Positions 22,819 through 31,248 of a stretch of DNA of 64,000 bases are shown here, piece by piece. Below the pieces are notes generated by a model. It searched no databases. It worked only from the letters and a program-made list of their open reading frames with translations, and was not told where the DNA came from. Within the stretch, counting starts at the first letter, position 1; each line of letters opens with the position of its first letter. Position numbers and translations under genes: made by a program. The DNA comes from RH-AL1 sp964247745 (lineage in GTDB: Bacteria > Pseudomonadota > Alphaproteobacteria > Rhizobiales > Beijerinckiaceae): NCBI GenBank assembly GCA_964247745.1, contig CAXTVT010000009.1:1-64000 (forward strand), in the 5' to 3' direction.

Positions 22819-23898
22819 ATGGCGCGGCCGCTGCCTCTCGCCGAAACCGGCGCCCGGCGCGCGGCGCACGATCTCACGGTCGTCGCCAGGATCCTCGCGG
22901 CGATCCCGGAAGCGGTCATGGCGGTCGGCGCCGACGATCGCATCCTCGAGGCCAACGCACCGGCCAAGGCGCTCATCCCGACGCTGCGAGCCGGCGTTCC
23001 CCTAGCGAGCCACATGCGCTCGCCCGACGTGCTCGACGCCGTCGCCGCCGCCCGCGCCGGCGCCGCGCCCGCGCGGGCGAGCTGGCTCGAGCGCGTGCCG
23101 GTCGAGCGCCTCTTCGAGGTCGCCGTGACGCCCGTCGCCGGTCTCGACTGCGGGCCGATCGTCGTCCTCTACCTCCGCGAGGTGTCCGAGGCCCGGCAGT
23201 TCGAGCGCATGCGCGTCGACTTCATCGCCAACGCCAGCCACGAGCTTCGCACGCCGCTGTCGTCGCTGCTCGGCTTCATCGAGACCTTGCAGGGGCCGGC
23301 GCGCAAGGACGACAGGGCGCGCGACCGGTTCCTGGGCATCATGCGCGAGCTGGCGCAGCGGATGGCGCGGCTCGTCGACGACCTGCTGTCGCTGTCGCGC
23401 GTCGAGCAGCACCTCCATCTGCAACCACGCGACCGCGTCGATCTCGTCGCGCTGGTGCGCCACATCACCGACACGCTGACGCCGCTGGCACAGGACAGCG
23501 AGGTGACGCTGGCCATCGAGGCCGCCGAGCCGGTGGCCGTCGCCGGCGACCGCGACGAATTGATGCGGGTGGCGGAAAACCTCATCGAGAACGCGATCAA
23601 ATACGGCGCCTCGGATGCCGCCGACCGCCGCGTCGTCATCGCCGTCGGCCGAGAGCGGACCGAGGCGGCGCTCACGGTGCGCGATTTCGGCATCGGCATC
23701 GCGCCCGAGCACCTGCCCCGGCTGACCGAGCGGTTCTACCGCGTCGACGCCGGTCAGAGCCGGGCCAAGGGGGGCACCGGTCTCGGCCTCGCTTTGGTCA
23801 AGCACGTCGTCGCCCGCCATCGCGGCCGGCTCACCATCACCTCGACGCAAAACGAGGGCGCCAGCTTCCGCGTCACGCTTCCGCTGTTCGCCGATTGA
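22819..23898 (+). CDS. phoR: PhoR-like sensor histidine kinase, apparently cytosolic
   Basis: 359 residues. A PAS-like N-terminal domain (about 20-120) precedes a dimerisation/phosphoacceptor helix with H141 in FIANASHELRTPLSSLLGFI and a kinase domain with N box NLIENAIKYG, DFGIGIAPEHL and GGTGLGLALVK. The DHp motif with LLGFIETLQG is typical of PhoR. No hydrophobic membrane segment is visible, whereas PhoR normally has one. ATG 22819 follows GGGGGAG; a TTG at 22813 overlaps the olsA stop. No phoB or pst gene follows. Pairing with olsA fits control of ornithine lipids by phosphate, but the signal is inferred. Confidence 0.75.
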   Translation: MARPLPLAETGARRAAHDLTVVARILAAIPEAVMAVGADDRILEANAPAKALIPTLRAGVPLASHMRSPDVLDAVAAARAGAAPARASWLERVPVERLFEVAVTPVAGLDCGPIVVLYLREVSEARQFERMRVDFIANASHELRTPLSSLLGFIETLQGPARKDDRARDRFLGIMRELAQRMARLVDDLLSLSRVEQHLHLQPRDRVDLVALVRHITDTLTPLAQDSEVTLAIEAAEPVAVAGDRDELMRVAENLIENAIKYGASDAADRRVVIAVGRERTEAALTVRDFGIGIAPEHLPRLTERFYRVDAGQSRAKGGTGLGLALVKHVVARHRGRLTITSTQNEGASFRVTLPLFAD

Positions 23899-23924
23899 GC
23901 GGGCTGCCGGCTGTCGTTGCGACG

Positions 23925-23956
23925 AAAAAAAGCCGCCAGCGCAGGACGCCGGCGGC
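23925..23956 (-). terminator. Rho-independent terminator for the glucan exporter gene
   Basis: On the minus strand GCCGCC...GGCGGC arms (23951-23956 and 23932-23937) are followed by seven T's (A-tract at 23925-23931 on the plus strand). Inner GCG/CGC bases extend the stem with one mismatch. It lies about 130 bases after the exporter stop. Confidence 0.75.
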
Positions 23957-24087
23957 CAAGTCACGGGAGGAAACGCCCTGAAAAGGGCCACGAAAGGGTT
24001 GCTTTCGCCGTGCCAACCTTGCCTCCCCCATTCGGCATAGACAAGCAATCATGACACATGGCAGCCGTGCACGACCGGACGAGCGGC

Positions 24088-25896
24088 TCATTCGGCGGCG
24101 AGAGTGGCCTCGACCTCGTGTTGCGCGGCTCGATCCGCCGTCATGAACTGCGCCCGTGCCAGCACCGCGAAAGCGCCGTCGCGCGCCACGAGTTCGTCGA
24201 AGCTGCCGCTCTCGATCACCCGGCCGCCGTCCAGCACGAGAATGCGGGTGGCATGGCGTACGGTGGCGAGGCGATGCGCGATGACGAAGGTGGTGCGTCC
24301 CCGCGTGGCCGATGCCAGGGCACGCTGCAGCTTCCGCTCGGTCTCGGCATCGAGCGCCGCCGTGGCCTCGTCGAAGATCATGATCGGCGGGTCCTTGAGC
24401 AGCGCGCGCGCGATGGCGACGCGCTGGCGCTCGCCGCCCGACAAGGCCCGGCCCCGCTCGCCGACCGAGGTGGCGAGACCGCCCGCGGAACGGCCGACGA
24501 AATCGGCCGCCTGGGCGCGCTCCAACGCGACCGCCACCTCGGCGCCGGTCGCGCTCGGCTTGCCGATCCGCAGATTGTCCTCGATGGAGCGATCGAACAG
24601 CATCGGCTCCTGGAACACGACGCCGATGTTGCGGCGTAGGGCCTCCAGCGTCAGGTCGCGGATGTCGAGCCCGTCGACGGTGATGCGGCCGCCTTCCGGA
24701 TCGAAGGCCCGGTGCAGCAGGCCCAGCGTGGTCGACTTGCCCGACCCCGTCGCGCCGACGAGCGCGATCGTCTCGCCGGGCTCGGCGACGAAGGTCAGGT
24801 CGCGCACCGCCGGTTTCGGCCGGTGGCCCTCGGCCAACGGATAGGAGAAGGTGACGCCCTCGAAGGCGACGCGGCCCGCCATGCGGCCGGGATCGCACGC
24901 GCCGGGTCGCTCGGCGACCTGAGGCTCGGTGTCGAGCACCGCGAAGAAGTCGCGCACCTTGGAGGCCTGGAGGAACAGCGTGTTGGAGAAGTTCACCAGC
25001 TGCTCGAGCCTGGCGATCAGCAGGCTGGCGAAGCTCATGAACATGACGATCCCGCCGATCGTGCCGATGCCGTGAAGGTACAGCGCCGTGCCGGTGACGA
25101 AGACCAGGAGCAGCGTGATCGTCGAAGCGGCACGACCGAACACCACCGCCATCGCCCACCACGACAGCACCGGCATCTGCGCCTCGAGCAGCACCCGGCT
25201 CATGTCGCGCATCGCGCTGGTCTCGTCACCGACGCGGGTGAAGCTCTGGATCACCGGCACGTTGCCGAGCACGTCCGACGCGCGGGCGGCGAGGCTGGAA
25301 TTGTGCCCCTCGACCTCGTTCTGCAGCGTCTCGGTGCGGCGCCGCACGAAGGTGGCGACGAAGCCGGAGAGCGCAACCAGCGCGGCGAGCAGAAGGCCGA
25401 GGCGCCAGTTCAGCCAGAGCGACAGCGGCAGGACGACGATCAGCGAGAGCAGCGCCGGAAGGTTCTCGCGGAACAGGCTGAGATAGACCACGAACATGCC
25501 GGTCGAACTCTCGATCATGATCTTGAGCGAGCGGCCGGAATGGGTCGCCGAATGGAAGCTCATCGGCAGATCGAGCGCGTGCTCGAAGAACAGCGCCATG
25601 GTGGCGAGCCGGCGGCGATGCGCCAGCCGATCGGCGAGCAGCGACACCGCCACCGCGGCGCCGATCGAGGCCAGCGCGAAGCCGATCCAGGCGGCGATCG
25701 TGGGCAGCAGCGCGGCGAAGCGCAGCGTGCGCCCGCTCGGCGCGCCGGTCAGCAGGTTGATCAGGCGTCCCAGCAACACGGGCTCGGCAAACTGGGTCAG
25801 CACCAGCGCCACCGAACTGAGACCGAGCAGCGCCACCGTGCGCTTCTCGCCGGCGAGCAGGCCGAGGACGCGGCGGTAGAGATGGAAGAAGGACAT
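24088..25896 (-). CDS. ndvA: NdvA/ChvA-like glucan ABC exporter (fused permease and ATPase)
   Basis: 602 residues: six transmembrane helices (about 20-300) followed by an ABC ATPase. Walker A is GATGSGKST (381-389), Q loop VFQEPMLFDRSIEDNL, signature LSGGERQRVAIARALL, Walker B IMIFDEATAALD, H loop FVIAHRL. The N-terminus (FFHLYRRVLGLLAGEKR) and the 'QFAEPVLLGR' stretch resemble NdvA/ChvA, which export cyclic beta-1,2-glucan to the periplasm. The matching synthase NdvB/ChvB is not in the window, so the substrate is inferred. A poly-U terminator follows. Confidence 0.82.
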   Translation of the reverse strand: MSFFHLYRRVLGLLAGEKRTVALLGLSSVALVLTQFAEPVLLGRLINLLTGAPSGRTLRFAALLPTIAAWIGFALASIGAAVAVSLLADRLAHRRRLATMALFFEHALDLPMSFHSATHSGRSLKIMIESSTGMFVVYLSLFRENLPALLSLIVVLPLSLWLNWRLGLLLAALVALSGFVATFVRRRTETLQNEVEGHNSSLAARASDVLGNVPVIQSFTRVGDETSAMRDMSRVLLEAQMPVLSWWAMAVVFGRAASTITLLLVFVTGTALYLHGIGTIGGIVMFMSFASLLIARLEQLVNFSNTLFLQASKVRDFFAVLDTEPQVAERPGACDPGRMAGRVAFEGVTFSYPLAEGHRPKPAVRDLTFVAEPGETIALVGATGSGKSTTLGLLHRAFDPEGGRITVDGLDIRDLTLEALRRNIGVVFQEPMLFDRSIEDNLRIGKPSATGAEVAVALERAQAADFVGRSAGGLATSVGERGRALSGGERQRVAIARALLKDPPIMIFDEATAALDAETERKLQRALASATRGRTTFVIAHRLATVRHATRILVLDGGRVIESGSFDELVARDGAFAVLARAQFMTADRAAQHEVEATLAAE

Positions 25897-25956
25897 GAGG
25901 AGCCTTGAGGCGAGGGTACGCCTTCGCTAGCGTTCGCCGTTCATCCGGAATACGCC

Positions 25957-27021
25957 GTGGACGATCAAGAGGTTTTGGGCCCCTCCGAGGGCGAGACGAT
26001 GTCGCTCGTGGCCGGGGAGGCGGACGCCGGGCTGCGGCTCGACGTCGCCGTGACCGCCGCCGCGAAGTTGCAAGAGGTGGTGCTCTCGCGCACCCGTGCC
26101 AAGAACCTGATCGAGGCCGGCTATCTCACCATCGACGGCACCATCGTGCTCGACGGCAACCGCAAGCTCAAGCAGGGCGAGGCGGTGGCGCTGCTGGTGC
26201 CGCCGGCCGAGGAACCGGAGCCGCTCGGCGAGGACATCGCGCTGACGATCGTGTTCGAGGACGATCATCTCGTGGTGATCGACAAGCCGGCCGGGCTGGT
26301 GGTGCATCCGGCGCCGGGCCATGGCAGCGGCACGTTGGTCAATGCGCTGATCCACCATTGCGGCGAGAGCCTCTCGGGCATCGGCGGCGTGCGCCGGCCC
26401 GGCATCGTGCACCGGCTGGACAAGGACACGTCCGGCCTGCTGGTGGTGGCCAAGACCGATGCGGCCCATCAAGGCTTGTCGCGCCTCTTCGCCGACCACG
26501 GCCGCACCCTGCCGCTGACGCGCAGCTACGTCGCCTTCCTATGGGGGCGCCCGGAGCGGCCGTTCGGCAGCGTCGACGCGCCGCTCGGCCGCCATGCGAC
26601 GGATCGGCTGCGCATGGCGGTGGTCCCCGAGGAGCGCGGACGCGCCGCGATCACGCATTGGCGGACGGAGCGCGAGTTCGGTTCGACCGAGGCGCCGGTC
26701 GCGAGCCGCGTCGCCTGCCATCTCGAGACGGGTCGCACTCACCAGATCCGCGTGCACATGGCCCATCTCGGCCACCCCGTGCTGGCGGACGCGCTCTACG
26801 CCCGAGGCTTCAAGTCCAAGACGAGCCGGTTGTCGGAACCCGCTCGCGCCGCGCTCGCGGCGCTGGGCGGCCGCCAGGCGCTGCACGCCGCCGTGCTCGG
26901 CTTCGAGCACCCCGTCACGGGCGATGTCCTGGAGTTCGAGAGCGCCCTGCCGCCGGAATTGGCGGCGCTCGAGGCCGCGTTGGCGGAGCGAGATCAGGCC
27001 GCGGTCCGCGATTCGAGATAG
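25957..27021 (+). CDS. rluD: RluA-family (RluD-like) 23S rRNA pseudouridine synthase
   Basis: 354 residues: an S4 RNA-binding domain (about 25-90: LRLDVAVTAAAKLQEVVLSR ... AKNLIEAGYLTIDG) and the RluA catalytic domain with the active-site Asp in GIVHRLDKDTSGLLVVAKT (D155). HQIRVHMAHLGHPVLADALY is a further hallmark. Converts specific uridines in 23S rRNA helix 69 if it is a true RluD. GTG at 25957 is the likely start; an ATG at 25999 is the alternative. Its last 28 bases overlap the 3' end of the convergent DUF2442 gene. Confidence 0.92.
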   Translation: MDDQEVLGPSEGETMSLVAGEADAGLRLDVAVTAAAKLQEVVLSRTRAKNLIEAGYLTIDGTIVLDGNRKLKQGEAVALLVPPAEEPEPLGEDIALTIVFEDDHLVVIDKPAGLVVHPAPGHGSGTLVNALIHHCGESLSGIGGVRRPGIVHRLDKDTSGLLVVAKTDAAHQGLSRLFADHGRTLPLTRSYVAFLWGRPERPFGSVDAPLGRHATDRLRMAVVPEERGRAAITHWRTEREFGSTEAPVASRVACHLETGRTHQIRVHMAHLGHPVLADALYARGFKSKTSRLSEPARAALAALGGRQALHAAVLGFEHPVTGDVLEFESALPPELAALEAALAERDQAAVRDSR

Positions 27022-27467
27022 GCGCTTGCCAACGCGATGTATCTCGGGACCGACTGTCCGGACGCGTAATAGCCGACGAGGCGGCGGCTAATGCCGAACT
27101 GCGCGGCAGCGGCGTCCCACGTGAGATTGGTCCGCTTCAGGAACGCCTGGAAGTCTGTGGTGGACATCACCTCCTCGGCAAGTCGCTCGACGGCCGTGGC
27201 CGGCATGTCGATGCCGTCGTCGGCACCCCAACCAAGTGCGGCGCCCCCGGTCATTACGTGCACCGTCTTGAACAATGCGAGATCGTTCCGCAGCGGCACA
27301 TAGGTCTTGAAGGTCAAGATGTCGGGCGCGAGATCGACGGTCACGGGCTCCGGACTCGTGGCCCACGTGATCGACACGCTCAGCCCCCCCTGCGGCTGGA
27401 CGGCCGCGATGCGTGGCAGCGGCTCCCCCACGACGATGGCGTTCGAGATCGTCTCAATCTCTTGCAT
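26994..27467 (-). CDS. DUF2442 domain protein with C-terminal helix-turn-helix
   Basis: 157 residues from ATG 27467. The N-terminal part (VQPQGGLSVSITWATSPEPV ... TFKTYVPLRNDLALFKTVHV) is a DUF2442-type domain. The C-terminal ~60 residues (ATAVERLAEEVMSTTDFQAF, then LTWDAAAAQFGISRRLVGYY) look like an XRE-type helix-turn-helix. The start overlaps the end of the upstream DUF4160 gene by 14 bases, implying translational coupling. DUF4160 and DUF2442 genes commonly occur as pairs of unknown function, with a toxin-antitoxin-like layout. The stop overlaps the convergent rluD end. Confidence 0.7.
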   Translation of the reverse strand: MQEIETISNAIVVGEPLPRIAAVQPQGGLSVSITWATSPEPVTVDLAPDILTFKTYVPLRNDLALFKTVHVMTGGAALGWGADDGIDMPATAVERLAEEVMSTTDFQAFLKRTNLTWDAAAAQFGISRRLVGYYASGQSVPRYIALASAYLESRTAA

Positions 27468-27675
27468 TGAGCCTCGCCCATTCGCTTTCGAGCATGCACT
27501 TGTTCTCCGCACGCGATGCCCAGTCCAGCACGGCGGCCAGATCTTTCCGGTCGCAGGTACCCCGCATGACCTGCAGCGCCCGCAGGTCGATCAGCGCGTC
27601 GCTGTTGGGCGATCGCACGTGGAAATGCGGAGGCATGTGATCCGCATAGACCCAGAGCGAGAGAGCGTTCGTCAA
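27454..27675 (-). CDS. DUF4160 domain protein
   Basis: 73 residues. The family hallmark is YADHMPPHFHVR (usually 'DH.PPHFH'), followed by ALIDLRALQVMRG, LAAVLDWAS and ESEWARLNARD. The only usable start in frame is TTG at 27675; a TAG lies about 30 bases upstream, so the N-terminus is slightly shorter than in many family members. Function unknown. It is the first gene of a pair with the DUF2442-HTH gene and lies downstream of lptE, where holA is found in many proteobacteria. Confidence 0.7.
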   Translation of the reverse strand: MTNALSLWVYADHMPPHFHVRSPNSDALIDLRALQVMRGTCDRKDLAAVLDWASRAENKCMLESEWARLNARD

Positions 27676-27740
27676 GGTGTGAACGCGGGTCGCCCGACGT
27701 GTCTAATGCAGGCCCTGCACTCACACAAGTGTAGACCGCC

Positions 27741-28268
27741 TCAGCTGTGCCCCTGCTGCCGGCGCTCGCTCAGCGCCGCGGCCAACCGCAGGCGCAGCTG
27801 CTCGGAGAGCTCCTTGGCGTCGTTGATCTCGGCATCGCGCGCGGCGCGGATGTTCGAGAAGCGCTGGCTGGTGCGGTCGTAGCTCTTGAAGACGAAGGCC
27901 GTGCCTTGGGTGACCGGCAGGCCGGTGACGAAGTCCTCGAGCTTGTAGACTGCGTTGATGACGACGGTGGCCGAGCTCGCGCGGCCCGAGACGGTGTCGA
28001 TCAACGGCGTCTGCACGCTCTCGTTCAGGGTCACGAACAACCGGTATTTCGGCGTCGGGTGCGATCCGGTGCCATTCAGGGCGAAGATCAGGTCGTCGCC
28101 GAGGTAATGCCCGATGCGCTCGGGAATCGGCTCGATGGCGATCGCCTGCAGATCGGTCTGCAGGCCGGGACCGCCCTCGGCGAACTGGCCGTACATCGGC
28201 GCGAGGCAGCCGCCGAGCGCGAGGCTGGCGGCGAGCGCGACGACGGCGGGAGGTCTACACCACCACAT
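27741..28268 (-). CDS. lptE: LPS assembly lipoprotein LptE
   Basis: 175 residues with a lipoprotein signal ending LALGGC (lipid-modified Cys21). It fits the alphaproteobacterial LptE family: LFVTLNESVQTPLIDTVSGR, ATVVINAVYKLEDFVTGLPV and a C-terminal helical tail. LptE plugs the LptD barrel that places lipopolysaccharide in the outer leaflet. The start overlaps the end of leuS by 14 bases; leuS-lptE order is conserved in proteobacteria and supports the assignment. Confidence 0.88.
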   Translation of the reverse strand: MWWCRPPAVVALAASLALGGCLAPMYGQFAEGGPGLQTDLQAIAIEPIPERIGHYLGDDLIFALNGTGSHPTPKYRLFVTLNESVQTPLIDTVSGRASSATVVINAVYKLEDFVTGLPVTQGTAFVFKSYDRTSQRFSNIRAARDAEINDAKELSEQLRLRLAAALSERRQQGHS

Positions 28269-30918
28269 TGACGATCCTCTTGGGAACGACGATGAACTTC
28301 CTCACCGGGCGCCCTTCCAGCGCGCGCTGGACCGCATCGAGCGCCAGCGTCGCCGCCTCGATCTCCGCGTTGCTCGCCTCGACGGGTACGCTCACGTCAG
28401 CCCGCTTCTTACCATTCACCTGCACCGGCAGGCTTATCACATCTTCCTTAACGAGCGACGGGTCGCCGACCGGCCAGGGCGCCAGCGCCACGAGATCGTC
28501 GTGGCCGATGGCTTTCCAGCAACTCTCGGCCAGATGCGGCATCATCGGCGCGAACAGCTGCACCAGCACGTCGGCCGCCTCGCGGTACGCGAAGCGCAGG
28601 TCGGCGCCGAGGTCCGGCGTCTCGATCGCGCCGATCGCCTCGGAGAGCTTCTTGGCCAGCGTGTAGATGCGGGCGACGGCGCTGTTGAAGTGCAGCGCCT
28701 CGATGTCGTCGCCCAGGTGCAGCAGCGCCTCGTGCGTGGCCTTGCGCAGGGCGGCCGCCTCGGTCCCGATCGCGGCCGGGGCGGGGGTGCCGACGGGCGC
28801 GGCGATGCCCGCGATCTCGTGCACGAGCCGCCACAGCCGCTGCACGAATTGCGCGCGCGCCTGCACGCCCTCCTCGGTCCATTGCACGTCGCGCTCCGGC
28901 GGTGAATCCGAGAGCATGAACCAGCGCGCGGTGTCGGCCCCGAAGCTCTGGATGATCTCGTCGGGGTCGACGACGTTGCGCTTGGACTTCGACATCTTCT
29001 CGACGGCGCCGATCGTCACCTCCGACCCGTCCGACAGCTTGAACGCGCGGCGCAGGTCGCCGGCACCCTCGAAGCGCAGCTCGGCCGGGGGCACCCACTG
29101 GCCGGCGGCATCCTTGTAGGTCTCGTGGTTGACCATGCCCTGGGTGAACAGGCCGGCGAAGGGCTCGCTCACGCGGTCCTTGCCATCGCCCGCGTGCCCC
29201 GTCGCCGCCATCGCCCGGGTGAAGAAGCGGGCGTAGAGCAGGTGGAGGATCGCATGCTCGATGCCGCCGATGTACTGGTCGACGGCCATCCAGCGTGCCA
29301 CCGCCTCGGGTGACGTCGGATCGGTCGCGTTCCACGGGTCAGTGAAACGCAGGAAATACCACGACGAGTCGACGAACGTGTCCATCGTGTCGGTCTCGCG
29401 TCGCGCCGGCGCGCCGCATTTCGGGCAGGGCACGTCGCGCCACGTCAGATGGCGGTCGAGCGGGTTGCCGGGCTGGTCGAAGGTGACGTCCTCGGGCAGC
29501 ACCACCGGCAGGTCGGCCTCGGGCACCGGGACCGTGCCGCATCGCTCGCAATGGACGATCGGGATCGGGCAGCCCCAGTACCGCTGCCGCGAGATGCCCC
29601 AGTCGCGCAGGCGATAGTTGACCTGGCGCTCCGCCACCGGCGCGCCGCCGAACCGCTCGGCCTCGAGCCTCGCCGCCACCGCGTCCTTGGCCTGCGGCAC
29701 GCTCATGCCGTCGAGGAATCGCGAGTTGATGAGCCGCCCGTCGCCGTCGAAGGCCTTGTCCTCGATGACGAGCGTCGCAGGATCGACATCGGGCGGGCAG
29801 ACCACCGGCGTGGCGCCCAGCCCGTACTTGCGGGCGAAATCGAGGTCGCGCTGGTCGTGCGCCGGACAGCCGAAGACGGCGCCGGTGCCGTAGTCCATCA
29901 GCACGAAATTGGCGACGTAGACCGGCAGGTGCCAGCTGGGGTCAAGCGGGTGGATCACCGTCAGGCCGGTGTCGTAGCCCCGCTTCTCCGCCGTCTCGAT
30001 CGCCGCCACGGAGGTGCCGAGCGCGCGGATCTCCTGGATGAAGGCGGCGAGCGCCGGGTCCGCCTCGGCGCAGGCGGCGGCCAGCGGATGGTCGGCGGCG
30101 ATCGCCAGGAACTTGGCGCCGAACAACGTGTCAGGCCGCGTGGTGTAGACCTCGATCTCGCGGAACGGCACCGCCTCGCTCGCGATGGCGAACCGCACCT
30201 TCAGCCCCTCGGAGCGCCCGATCCAGTTGCGCTGCATCGTCTTGACCTTCTCGGGCCAGCGATCGAGCGTATCGAGCCCCGCCAGGAGGTCGTCGGCGAA
30301 GGTGCCGATCTTCAGGAACCATTGCGTCAGCTCGCGCTGCTCGACGATCGCGCCGGAGCGCCAGCCGCGACCGTCGATCACCTGCTCGTTGGCGAGCACG
30401 GTGTGGTCGATCGGGTCCCAGTTCACCTTGGCCTGCTTGCGGTCGACCAGCCCGGCGGCGAGGAAGTCGAGGAACAGCCGCTGCTGGTGCTTGTAATAGG
30501 ACGGGTCGCACGTCGCGACCTCGCGCGACCAGTCGAGCGACAGCCCCATGCTCTTCAGTTGGGCGCGCATCGTCGCGATGTTCTTATAGGTCCAGGCGCC
30601 CGGCGAAGAGCCCTGCTCGCGCGCCGCGTTCTCCGCCGGCAGGCCGAAGGCGTCCCAGCCCATCGGGTGCAGCACGTCGAAGCCCTTGGCCCGCTTGTAG
30701 CGCGCGACGACATCGCCCATCGCGTAGTTGCGGACATGGCCCATGTGGATGCGCCCCGACGGATAGGGGAACATCTCCAGCACGTAGTATTTCGGCTTGG
30801 GCTCGCGCGGGCTGGCGTCGCGGCGCGGCGCGTTGCCGGTGGCGAAGATCCCACGCTCCGCCCACACCCGTTGCCAGTGCGGCTCGGCCTCGCGGGCGTT
30901 GTAGCGTTCGGTGGTCAT
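28255..30918 (-). CDS. leuS: Leucyl-tRNA synthetase
   Basis: 887 residues from ATG 30918 (MTTERYNAREAEPHWQRVWA), a normal bacterial LeuRS length. Charges tRNA-Leu with leucine. Class I signatures: HMGH in PYPSGRIHMGHVRNYAMGD and KMSKS in AVEKMSKSKRNVVDP. The editing (CP1) domain contains TTRPDTLFGAKFLAIAADHP and GTGAVFGCPAHDQRDLDFAR. Zinc-ribbon-like Cys pairs occur in CERCG and CPKCG. The stop overlaps the lptE start by 14 bases. Confidence 0.98.
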   Translation of the reverse strand: MTTERYNAREAEPHWQRVWAERGIFATGNAPRRDASPREPKPKYYVLEMFPYPSGRIHMGHVRNYAMGDVVARYKRAKGFDVLHPMGWDAFGLPAENAAREQGSSPGAWTYKNIATMRAQLKSMGLSLDWSREVATCDPSYYKHQQRLFLDFLAAGLVDRKQAKVNWDPIDHTVLANEQVIDGRGWRSGAIVEQRELTQWFLKIGTFADDLLAGLDTLDRWPEKVKTMQRNWIGRSEGLKVRFAIASEAVPFREIEVYTTRPDTLFGAKFLAIAADHPLAAACAEADPALAAFIQEIRALGTSVAAIETAEKRGYDTGLTVIHPLDPSWHLPVYVANFVLMDYGTGAVFGCPAHDQRDLDFARKYGLGATPVVCPPDVDPATLVIEDKAFDGDGRLINSRFLDGMSVPQAKDAVAARLEAERFGGAPVAERQVNYRLRDWGISRQRYWGCPIPIVHCERCGTVPVPEADLPVVLPEDVTFDQPGNPLDRHLTWRDVPCPKCGAPARRETDTMDTFVDSSWYFLRFTDPWNATDPTSPEAVARWMAVDQYIGGIEHAILHLLYARFFTRAMAATGHAGDGKDRVSEPFAGLFTQGMVNHETYKDAAGQWVPPAELRFEGAGDLRRAFKLSDGSEVTIGAVEKMSKSKRNVVDPDEIIQSFGADTARWFMLSDSPPERDVQWTEEGVQARAQFVQRLWRLVHEIAGIAAPVGTPAPAAIGTEAAALRKATHEALLHLGDDIEALHFNSAVARIYTLAKKLSEAIGAIETPDLGADLRFAYREAADVLVQLFAPMMPHLAESCWKAIGHDDLVALAPWPVGDPSLVKEDVISLPVQVNGKKRADVSVPVEASNAEIEAATLALDAVQRALEGRPVRKFIVVPKRIVNVVV

Positions 30919-31248
30919 GGTCTCGGGGTTGCTGCCGTGGAGTGGCGGCACTGACCACGGATCGGGAAAGCCGGCAACCGCGTCCGCCGGAACGGCGCGA
31001 TCGCGTGCGGGTCGGCGGCGGCCTAGGTCGGGCGTCATAAAGCGCCGCCGCGGCATGGCGGCAACACTCGGGCGTCCGCGCGCTGCCCGGATGCCCGCCG
31101 CGAGTATTTTCGTTTCTCCCAGGCCGCCGCGGCGGATCGAACCGGCTGCGGCGCGGCACGCCGACCGGCGCCGGCGGGCCGCATCCGCGCCGGGCGCCTT
31201 TCCGCGACGGCGCGGCGCTCCTAAGCTCGGTTCAGCCAGGGGTTCGCC
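30919..31248. other. Divergent intergenic region between leuS and the porin gene
   Basis: 330 bases, very GC-rich. It must contain the promoters of leuS and of the outer-membrane gene. I see no convincing -35/-10 pair, riboswitch, T-box or small gene; an open frame here is arginine-rich and lacks a domain. Confidence 0.6.

Noticed and set aside
30919..31248. T-box or tRNA-linked leader before leuS
   Set aside because: No T-box consensus or specifier hairpin is visible, and such leaders are rare in alphaproteobacteria.
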